Assembly: GCA_965243285.1 (NCBI GenBank)
Contig: OZ251537.1
Location: 744,001 to 808,000 of the forward strand
Direction: 5' to 3'
DNA length: 64,000 nucleotides
DNA from: JAHRAW01 sp965243285
GTDB lineage: Bacteria > Pseudomonadota > Gammaproteobacteria > Arenicellales > Poriferihabitantaceae
Of the stretch, positions 18,361 to 25,186 are shown in pieces (positions within the stretch are counted from its first letter, which is position 1; each line of letters opens with the position of its first letter). A program made the position numbers and the translations under genes. Under the pieces are notes generated by a model. That model searched no databases. It saw nothing but the letters and a program-made list of their open reading frames with translations, and was not told where the DNA came from.

Positions 18361-19014
18361 GAGATTTATATACCTAAATCTGCAGTTCGATTGGCGTTTT
18401 TTTGCGGTCAGCGGCTGAATTAGAGAGGCTGCTTTTGATTTTTGCTTTTGATTTGGCTTTTGCTTTTGCTTTGGCTTTTGATGTTGATGTTGGCTGTTGC
18501 TTTGGCTGTTCAAGGCTTTGCTCCACCCTATCTTTTTAGGGGGGAGCCAAAACTGGCGGCTTCATCGCCAGTTTTGGTGGGGGGTGCGGTTGATTTTCGC
18601 TTTTGATTTTCGCTGTTGCTGTTGCTGTTGCTGTTGCTTTGACTTTGATTTTTCTGTTGATGTTGTATCTTTTAATTCTCTTTGATGTTGTATCTTTTAA
18701 TTCTCTTTTGTGGCTGATAGGGTGAAAATTTAAAGGCAAAAACGACAATCGAAAAATCAAAAGCGATAATCAAAATCAAAAGTCGAGTAAAACCTAACAT
18801 TCGAGTAAAACCTAACATTAAAGATATCCCCCCCACCAAATCAGGCGATAAGGCCGCCTGATTTGACTCCCCCTCATGATAAAGCGGGTGGAGTGAAGAT
18901 TAAAAGCCAAAGCCAAAAGCCAAAGCCAAAGCAAAAATCAAACGCAGCCCTCCTAAATCAGCCGTTGACCTCAAAACCCGCCAATCGAACTGCAGATTTA
19001 GGTATATAAATCCC
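18361..19014. repeat. Composite intergenic palindromic element, copy C (most complete)
   Basis: Reference copy. Both ends are type II and mutually inverted over about 70 bp: left GATTTATATACCTAAATC TGCAGTTCGATTGGCG then GGTCAGCGGCTGAATTAG, right the reverse complement with few changes. Inside: T/G-rich simple repeats, GGCTTTGCTCCACCC, left hairpin 18547-18558/18566-18577 (12 bp, loop GCTTCAT), GCTGTT microsatellite, a tandem copy of TTGATGTTGTATCTTTTAATTC, centre TTTTGTGGCTGATAGGGTGA, A-rich repeats, a doubled GAGTAAAACCTAACATT, right hairpin 18837-18847/18855-18865 (11 bp, loop ATAAGGC), then A/C-rich repeats. No coding sequence. The region 18306-19081 holds nothing else. Confidence 0.9.
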
Positions 19015-19081
19015 AAAAAATTGCCCCACCGAAAATTGCCCGCCGGTGAGGAAATTTCTCGGCCAGCGCGACGAGATTTTT

Positions 19082-19330
19082 TCAGCCCCTCGCCAAGCGT
19101 TCTTTTTCAGCCTTGCTAAGCCCTTTTAGCCAATGTTCGCGGCGGCTGGCAGTCGAGCGGTCGGCGTGGCGCTCGTGATAAGCCAGCGCCACCGGGCGTC
19201 GCGTGCGGGTGTAGCGCGCCGCCGCTGCGCCGGCGTTGTGTTCGGCCACGCGCCGCGCCAGGTCGGTGGTGATGCCGGCATACAGCGAGCCATCGGCGCA
19301 GCGCAGCAGATATACAAACCAATCCGTCAT
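19082..19330 (-). CDS. GIY-YIG domain protein (YhbQ/UPF0213-like)
   Basis: An 82-aa stand-alone GIY-YIG nuclease-fold protein: FVYLLRCADGSLYAGITTDLARRVAEHN holds the YLL..YAG motif and the catalytic-type Arg, followed by AARYTRTRRPVALAYHE and a C-terminal Glu-containing helix. Members of this small family resemble YhbQ and have weak or uncertain nuclease activity. ATG 19330 is chosen since the family starts right at the GIY motif. It lies downstream of the SDR gene on the same strand. Confidence 0.85.
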   Translation of the reverse strand: MTDWFVYLLRCADGSLYAGITTDLARRVAEHNAGAAAARYTRTRRPVALAYHERHADRSTASRREHWLKGLSKAEKERLARG

Positions 19331-19447
19331 ACCAAACGCGATGCCAAAGCGGCGATGTCGAGCCTCGGGCGGGCCATGCGGGCGATGCCGGTGATGAATT
19401 TCACGGCGTGCTCGCGTCGGGCGCCTCGCCGACAACTTCATGCGCCC

Positions 19448-20236
19448 TCATTCCGCCACCGGCACGAGATAATTTAGCCCGAGGCGGCCGCCGTCGGCGT
19501 ATACGGTTTCGCCGGTCAGGTAACTCGAATAATCGCTGGCCAAAAAGACCGCGACTTTAGCGATTTCGTCGGTCTCACCGGGCCGACCCATAGGGGTGCG
19601 CGCTAGTACATCGTGCAGTTTTTGCGGGTCGTTGGCGATGGCGCGGAACATGGCGGTGTTAATCGAGCCCGGCCCGATGCCATTGACGCGCACGCCCGCC
19701 GCCGCCATGCGAATGGCGAGGCACTTGGTCCATTGATTGACGCCGCCTTTGGCGACGATATACGGCGCCACCGCAGGAATCGCGAGGATGGCGTTTATCG
19801 ATGACATATTGATGATGACGCCGCAGCTGCCGTCCGCATCCGGCGCTTGCGTCGCCATGTGCCGCGCCGCGCGTTGGCCGGTGAGGAATACGCCGCGCAA
19901 ATTCACCGCTAACACGCGGTCGAAATCTTCCACCGCCAAGTCCAGCGGGTCGGCGATGTGCACGATGCCAGCGTTGGCGATGACGGTGTCGATGCGCCCA
20001 TAGCGCTGCGCCGCGAAATCCATAAGCGCTTGCACTTGCGCCGGCTCGGTCACATCGCAATGTTGGTAGCGCGTATCGCCGCCGCCAGCGCGTAGTTTTT
20101 CGGCGGCGTTTTCGCCGGCGCTATCGAGCACATCCGACAGCACCACCGCGGCGCCTTCTTTGACAAAACGCTGCGCGCACGCCAGTCCGATGCCTTGCGC
20201 GGCGCCGGTGATAACCGCAATTTTGTTTTTCAGCAT
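19448..20236 (-). CDS. Short-chain dehydrogenase/reductase
   Basis: A classical SDR of 262 aa. NAD(P)-binding TGAAQGIG at residues 10-17, NAG (about 89-91), catalytic Ser in NMSSINA, and YIVAK as the Tyr-x-x-x-Lys motif. The C-terminal VFLASDYSSYLTGETVYADGG is typical of glucose/3-oxoacyl reductase-like SDRs. Asp after beta-2 (LSD) suggests preference for NAD. Substrate unknown. It is on the same strand as the TPP enzyme and aminotransferase upstream, but a repeat element separates it from them. Confidence 0.88.
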   Translation of the reverse strand: MLKNKIAVITGAAQGIGLACAQRFVKEGAAVVLSDVLDSAGENAAEKLRAGGGDTRYQHCDVTEPAQVQALMDFAAQRYGRIDTVIANAGIVHIADPLDLAVEDFDRVLAVNLRGVFLTGQRAARHMATQAPDADGSCGVIINMSSINAILAIPAVAPYIVAKGGVNQWTKCLAIRMAAAGVRVNGIGPGSINTAMFRAIANDPQKLHDVLARTPMGRPGETDEIAKVAVFLASDYSSYLTGETVYADGGRLGLNYLVPVAE

Positions 20237-20274
20237 GATTTATTTTTAGCAGTAGGGGTTATAGGCCAATCAAA

Positions 20275-20748
20275 GGGATTTATATATCTAAATCTGCACG
20301 GTGGGTTTGGTTTTGGCTTTGGTTTTTAATCTTCACTCCCCCCGCTTCATCATAAGGGGGAGTCAAAACTGGCATCTTTTAGCCAGTTTGGGTGGGGGGG
20401 TTTGATCTGGCTTTGGCTTTTCGCTTTAGGCTTGGCTTTAGGCTTGGCTTTAGGCTTGGCTTTAGGCTTGGCTTTTGACTTGGCTTTTGACTTCGCTGTT
20501 GGTTTTTACCTTTCCCCGCATTTTGGGCTAATGGGTTGAAGATTTAAAGGCAAAAGCAAAAAGACCAACATTAACAACCCCCCACCAAATCAGGCGATAA
20601 AGCCGCCTGATTTGACTCCCCAGAAAAAGCTAAAGTGGAGTAAAACGTTAACAGCCAAAAGTCAAAAGCGAAAAGCCAAAATCAAAAGCAAAAATCAAAC
20701 ACAGCCCTCCTAAATTAGCCGCTGACCTCAAAAAACCGCCACTCAAAA
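20275..20748. repeat. Composite intergenic palindromic element, copy D
   Basis: Type-I left end GGGATTTATATATCTAAATC TGCACGGTGGGTTTGG, left hairpin 20364-20373/20382-20390 (one bulge), a GCTTTAGGCTTG microsatellite (about 20426-20475), a diverged centre (GGGCTAATGGGTTGAAGATTTAAAGGC), right hairpin 20586-20596/20604-20614 (11 bp), A/C-rich repeats and a type-II-like right end (CAGCCCTCCTAAATTAGCCGCTGACCTC). The right end runs into the 3' end of the TPP-enzyme gene. Confidence 0.88.
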
Positions 20749-20749
20749 G

Positions 20750-22813
20750 TCACCCATCGAACTGAATCTCGATGACTGTGGGGCGGTGGGCGTTTAGCGC
20801 TTGTTCGAAGGCGGGGGCGAATTGGGCGGTGTGGGTGATGCGGGCGGCGGCGGCGCCGTACGCTTGCGCTAAGGCGGCGAAATCGGGGTTGTTGAGCGCG
20901 GTGGCGATGGGGCGGCCGGGAAAATGCCGCCGTTGGTGGGATTGGATGGTGCCGTAGCAGTGGTTGTTTACGATGATGAAGATGACGGCGAGGCGGTATT
21001 GCACCGCGGTGGCCAATTCTTGGCCATTCATCAAAAAACAGCCGTCGCCGGAGAACGATACGACGATGGAATCCGGGCGCGCCAATTTGGCGGCGATGGC
21101 GGCCGGCACGCCATAGCCCATGGAGCCGTTGGTGCACGCCAGTTGGGTGTTTGGCTGGCGAAATTGGTAGTGGCGCTGCGGCCACACGGTGTAATTGCCG
21201 GCGCCGGCGGCGATGACGCTATCCGGGGCTAAGCGCTGCCGTAAATACGCCATGATTTTATCCATGCGGAGCGGGCAATCGAGGTGCCTGGGCTGGGTTG
21301 TCCACGCCAGATAGGCCGCTCGGGCGGTGGCGATGCGGTGTTCTGGGGTGAGGGCGGCGGGCTGGGCGGCAGAATCGACGGATTCGGTATTAAGTGTCGC
21401 AGATTCGCTAAATTCGGCGACGGAATCGGCGGTATGGGCGGTATGGGCGGGCTGGGCGGTATGGGCGGTATGGGCGGTATGGGCGGTATGGGCGGTATGG
21501 CCGACCGGCGAATCAGCGCCATGAAATACACTCGACACGCCAGCCTGACCGCCGAGCGAATCAGCGCCATGACCGACGGCTGAATCAACGCCATAGGCGG
21601 CGGATTTGGTGGATTCGGCGCCGGAATCAGCGCCATGGGCGACCGGTTCACCCCCTTCGGCGGCGGATTCGACGGATTCGGCGGATTGGCTAAATTTGGC
21701 GGCGGAATCGGTCGTGGATTCGGTGGATTCGCCCCCTTCGACGCCAGAATCGCCACCACCCCCACCCCGCGCCGCCAGCCCCGCCGCGGCGCGCAAAAAG
21801 GTTTCGGCCTCGCATACCAACCCAAAATCGGCGCGATATACCGCATTCAACTCCGCCGCATCAGCGAAAATATGCGCCAGTTTGCGGTGCCCGGTGGCGT
21901 CGAATTGCGGCACATCGAAGTGCGTATAACCGCCGCTGGTCATCTCGCCGAGGCGTGGGCCTAGGGCGATGACCAAATCCGCATCCTTGACCAAAGCCAC
22001 CACCGCCGGGTTGGGGTTGATGCCGAGTTCGCCGATGTAATGCGGGTCGGTGTTGTCGCACATATCTTGGCGGCGGAAGGCGCACACCGCCGGCATACGG
22101 TGGCGGGCGCAAAAATCCGCCAGCAGTTGATTGGCCGCCGGCGTCCACGCCGCGCCGCCGAAAATCACCACCGGGCGCGCCGCGGCGGCCAATAATTCGC
22201 CGAATTGCGCCATATCGGCCGCCGCCGGTGGCGGGGTGGGGCGCACCGGTTTAGCCACATCAGCGGCGGCCGCGGTTTCGCGCAGCATGTCTTCGGGCAA
22301 TTCCACCACCACCGGCCCCGGCCGCCCGCAAATCGCGGCCGCCCAAGCCGAACACAGCCCCGCCGGCACTTCCGCCGCCGCCTCGATACGCACCACCGCC
22401 TTGGCGACGCCGCCATACACTTGCCGATAATCCAACGCCTGAAAGGCCTCCCGCCCGCGCTCATGGCGCGGCACCTGACCGACCAACAACAACAGCGGCG
22501 TGGAATCCTGAAACGCGGTATGCACGCCCACCATGGCATTGGCCGCTCCCGGCCCGCGCGAGACGAAACACACCCCCGGCGCGCCGCGCAATTTCGCGTA
22601 CGCCTCGGCCATATACGCCGCCCCGCCCTCTTGGCGACACACCACCAATTGCACCGCCGACTGGCGCCCATAAAACGCGTCCAGCACCGCCAAATAACTC
22701 TCGCCGGGTACGCAAAACACATGCCGCACGCCGTACGCGACCAAGCCATCCACCAACATTTGTCCGCCGCTTCGGGTGGGCCGGGTTATGGATGCGGGCG
22801 CGGTTTGTTGCAT
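20750..22813 (-). CDS. Acetolactate synthase-like TPP-dependent enzyme with a large low-complexity insertion
   Basis: IlvB-family thiamine-diphosphate enzyme. Pyr domain at residues 15-185 with the catalytic Glu62 in RQEGGAAYMAEAYA; central domain about 190-345; PP domain about 490-687 with the TPP/Mg motif SFSGDGCFLMNGQEL and VNNHCYGT. Residues about 350-487 are a 137-residue insertion in the linker before the PP domain, made of D/S/A/G/E/H repeats including five successive HTA triplets; normal relatives have about 550 residues. The exact substrate (acetolactate, glyoxylate or a sugar-derived keto acid) cannot be told. The last codons resemble the end sequence of the abutting repeat element. 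Confidence 0.85.
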   Translation of the reverse strand: MQQTAPASITRPTRSGGQMLVDGLVAYGVRHVFCVPGESYLAVLDAFYGRQSAVQLVVCRQEGGAAYMAEAYAKLRGAPGVCFVSRGPGAANAMVGVHTAFQDSTPLLLLVGQVPRHERGREAFQALDYRQVYGGVAKAVVRIEAAAEVPAGLCSAWAAAICGRPGPVVVELPEDMLRETAAAADVAKPVRPTPPPAAADMAQFGELLAAAARPVVIFGGAAWTPAANQLLADFCARHRMPAVCAFRRQDMCDNTDPHYIGELGINPNPAVVALVKDADLVIALGPRLGEMTSGGYTHFDVPQFDATGHRKLAHIFADAAELNAVYRADFGLVCEAETFLRAAAGLAARGGGGGDSGVEGGESTESTTDSAAKFSQSAESVESAAEGGEPVAHGADSGAESTKSAAYGVDSAVGHGADSLGGQAGVSSVFHGADSPVGHTAHTAHTAHTAHTAQPAHTAHTADSVAEFSESATLNTESVDSAAQPAALTPEHRIATARAAYLAWTTQPRHLDCPLRMDKIMAYLRQRLAPDSVIAAGAGNYTVWPQRHYQFRQPNTQLACTNGSMGYGVPAAIAAKLARPDSIVVSFSGDGCFLMNGQELATAVQYRLAVIFIIVNNHCYGTIQSHQRRHFPGRPIATALNNPDFAALAQAYGAAAARITHTAQFAPAFEQALNAHRPTVIEIQFDG
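21428..21499. repeat. 9-bp tandem repeat inside the TPP-enzyme gene
   Basis: Eight units of GGCGGTATG on the plus strand, the third varied to GGCGGGCTG. On the coding strand they encode repeated His-Thr-Ala. This is a coding minisatellite likely to vary in length between cells or strains. Confidence 0.9.
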
Positions 22814-23089
22814 GGCGGTGGCGGTGGCGTAGGCGTAGCCGGGCGAGTCAACGGCGGAATTTCATCGAAATTCAGCGGAATTCACCGAAATTTCACCGAA
22901 ATTGGCGATTAGTGGCGGTGGGGGGAATTTCGGCCGAAATTCGCGCAGCCGGTGCAGTGATTAATTCGAAATCGCCCTAGTCGATTGCCACGTCGCGCCC
23001 GCCATCCGCTGACTTGAACATCACTATGCGCATAGATATATACGCCGAAAGCGACCTACAGCCGCCGACCTCACATCAAAAATCGGCAA
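22814..23089. other. Intergenic region, no gene seen
   Basis: Contains short repeats GGAATTCACCGAAATTTCACC (near 22870-22900) and otherwise nothing recognisable. It would hold the TPP-enzyme promoter on the minus strand, but no clear -10/-35 pair was found. Confidence 0.4.
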
Positions 23090-24241
23090 CTACCGATATA
23101 CATCCCCCTGCCGTCCGCTCAGCCCCCTACCCACCGCCGCCTTTACCGCCGCCACTACTTGCATTTGCGCATCTTCGCTGAGGTAGGGGTGGATGGGCAG
23201 GCTGAACACTTGCCGCGCTAATTTTTCTGATACCGGCATGCGCACGCCGGCGCCGTCGGCTTGGCTGAAGGCGGGTTGTAAGTGCAGCGGGCAGGGGTAG
23301 TAGACCGCCGATGGGATGCCGGCGGCCTGCAAATGGGCGCGGATGGCGTCGCGGTTGTCGGCGCGCACGGTGTATTGCGCCCAGGCGCTCTCATAGTCCG
23401 GGGTGGGCGGCGGGGTTTGCACTACGGCGGCGAGTTCGCTGGTGTAGGTTTGCGCGATGCGCCGGCGGGCGCGCAGTTCGTCATCAAAAACCCGCAATTT
23501 GCAGCGCAACACCGCGGCTTGTAAGGTATCTAAGCGGCCGGTGATGCCGGTGCGCACATTGTCGTATTGATTGGCGCCCATGCCGTGCACGCGAATGGAG
23601 CGCGCCACGGCGGCGAGTTCGTCATCATCGGTAAACACCGCGCCGCCGTCGCCATAACAGCCGAGCGGTTTGGCCGGGAAAAAACTGGTGGCGGCGAGAT
23701 CGCCGAAGGCGCCGGCCTTGGTGCCATGCGCCGAGGCACCGAAACTTTGCGCCGCGTCGGCGAGTAAAAACAGCCGGTGTTCGGCCGCGATGGGCGCGAT
23801 GGCGGCGTAATTCGCCGGCAAGCCGAATAAATCCACCGCAATAATGCCGCGCAGATTTAATTTTCCTTGGCGGCGGATGCGGGTGATGGTGGCCGCTAAT
23901 TGCACCGGATCTAGGTTGTAGGTGCGCTCGTCCACATCCACGAACACCGTGGTCGCACCCAAAAGTTGAATCACTTCGGCCGTGGCCACAAAAGTGAACG
24001 GCGGCGCGATGACGGCATCGCCGGGGCCGATTTGCTGCGCCATCAGCGCCATCAGCAAGGCATCGGTGCCGCTGGCGGCGGAGATGACATGCGCCACGCC
24101 GCAATAATCCGCCAATTCCTCCTCTAGGGCTTGGACTTCCGGGCCCATGATGAATTGTCCATGCCGCAACACCTCGTCCATGGCGGCGCGGATTTGCGGC
24201 TCGAGGCGCTCGAATTGAGCCGCGAGGTCGACGAATTTCAT
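23090..24241 (-). CDS. DegT/DnrJ/EryC1/StrS sugar aminotransferase (WbpE-like)
   Basis: PLP-dependent aminotransferase acting on nucleotide-activated keto sugars. 383 aa. The PLP lysine is Lys191 in TSFFPAKPLGCYGDGGA, with Asp162 in LLADAAQSFGAS for the pyridine nitrogen. The overall run (RHGQFIMGPEV, TFVATAEVIQLLGA, SRLDTLQAAVL-like GRLDTLQAAVL, SLPIHPYL) closely resembles Pseudomonas WbpE, which makes UDP-2,3-diamino sugars for O-antigen. No other wbp genes are near, so the pathway is open. It is on the same strand as the TPP enzyme and SDR. Confidence 0.87.
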   Translation of the reverse strand: MKFVDLAAQFERLEPQIRAAMDEVLRHGQFIMGPEVQALEEELADYCGVAHVISAASGTDALLMALMAQQIGPGDAVIAPPFTFVATAEVIQLLGATTVFVDVDERTYNLDPVQLAATITRIRRQGKLNLRGIIAVDLFGLPANYAAIAPIAAEHRLFLLADAAQSFGASAHGTKAGAFGDLAATSFFPAKPLGCYGDGGAVFTDDDELAAVARSIRVHGMGANQYDNVRTGITGRLDTLQAAVLRCKLRVFDDELRARRRIAQTYTSELAAVVQTPPPTPDYESAWAQYTVRADNRDAIRAHLQAAGIPSAVYYPCPLHLQPAFSQADGAGVRMPVSEKLARQVFSLPIHPYLSEDAQMQVVAAVKAAVGRGLSGRQGDVYR

Positions 24242-24452
24242 CGCATCGGGGGGTTGGGGAGTGGCGGGTTTTGTCGTTGGGGCGACCCCGTGGTCGACCG
24301 GTGGTCGGCAGGTTCGGCCGGTGGCGGCCCGCTAATTAGGCGGCGATGCGAAAAATAACGCACGCCGCTTAGGTGACGGCGGTGGATGGCGTGTTTTTTC
24401 GCTAAATTGCGACCAATACGCTTATTTTTCGCCTCTTTATTGCGGGATTAAT

Positions 24453-24476
24453 GCCGCCGGCGGTCCAGCCGGCGGC
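24453..24476 (-). terminator. Terminator-like hairpin after the DUF2782-like gene
   Basis: Perfect 9-bp GC stem (GCCGCCGGC/GCCGGCGGC) with a 6-base loop, 26 bases past the stop of the minus-strand gene. No T-tract follows, so termination is a guess. The rest of 24242-24501 shows no gene. Confidence 0.4.
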
Positions 24477-24501
24477 TGACATCGGAATCCCCAGCAGCAA
24501 C

Positions 24502-25017
24502 CTACCAAACGCTGATAATCCACTGGCGTTTGTTCGGCACATCGCCGAGCTCGTTTTCCTCGGCTGACCACAGGGTGTCGGGGCGCTTGTTGCGATAGGA
24601 TTCCGAGAAACCGCGCTCGCGAACGATGGCGATGCGCTCGAGGCGGTCGGCGACGCGATACTCGTTATAACTGATGGCGAGCTTTTCGGCGGCGGCGGGC
24701 GTGGCGGCGGCCTGTTGGGCGGCGGGTGGTTGGGTGGATTGGGTCGACTCAGTGGACTCAGTGGTCTCGGCGGCCTCGGCGGCCAAAGCCGGCGGCGACA
24801 ACATCAACAGCGCCACCATCGCCATGCACAACCTGGCCATGCACAATTTGGCGGCGGATAATTTCAGCGCCAATCTCCGCCATGCACCGCTGATATTTGG
24901 GATGCGTAGGTCCGACTCCGCCAGTGGCGAATGTCGCCGGTCGGGGGCTGGCGCACGATTTTTCCCGCCCTTGCCGGCGCGCTTATCATTTGCGCGATGC
25001 TTGTTTGCTCGATTCAT
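24502..25017 (-). CDS. DUF2782-like exported protein
   Basis: 171 aa from ATG 25017 (GAGG 12 bases upstream). Unusually long basic N-terminus (NRANKHRANDKRAGKGGKN), then a hydrophobic stretch (ARLCMAMVALLMLSPPALA) that reads as a signal peptide or anchor. Next is a Thr/Glu/Ser/Ala/Gln low-complexity spacer (TESTESTQSTQPPAAQQ) and a small C-terminal domain (EYRVADRLERIAIV ... RQWIISVW) resembling DUF2782, whose gene commonly neighbours polA in gammaproteobacteria. Function unknown. It is divergent from polA, with 169 bases between starts. Confidence 0.65.
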   Translation of the reverse strand: MNRANKHRANDKRAGKGGKNRAPAPDRRHSPLAESDLRIPNISGAWRRLALKLSAAKLCMARLCMAMVALLMLSPPALAAEAAETTESTESTQSTQPPAAQQAAATPAAAEKLAISYNEYRVADRLERIAIVRERGFSESYRNKRPDTLWSAEENELGDVPNKRQWIISVW

Positions 25018-25186
25018 GGTAGTCGCCTCAGCCGATGGGTGCGGCAATGGTACCATTATTGACGCTCTCGAATCTGCCGCCAAACGCGTGGCGAGGGCGG
25101 CGGCGATGTCACCCATTTTCGCCGGCGCCAATTCTTGCCGTAAATGATAAGGATTTGCTGAGGTCAGCCGAGGTCATTTGATAAGC

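Noticed and set aside
18303..18760. Short minus-strand frames in element C (Gln/Lys/Asn repeats)
   Set aside because: Translations of the microsatellite arms; composition is purely repeat-driven.
21284..21583. Plus-strand Gly/Met-repeat frame (MGGMGG) opposite the TPP enzyme
   Set aside because: Mirror of the HTA-coding minisatellite; no start context or homology.
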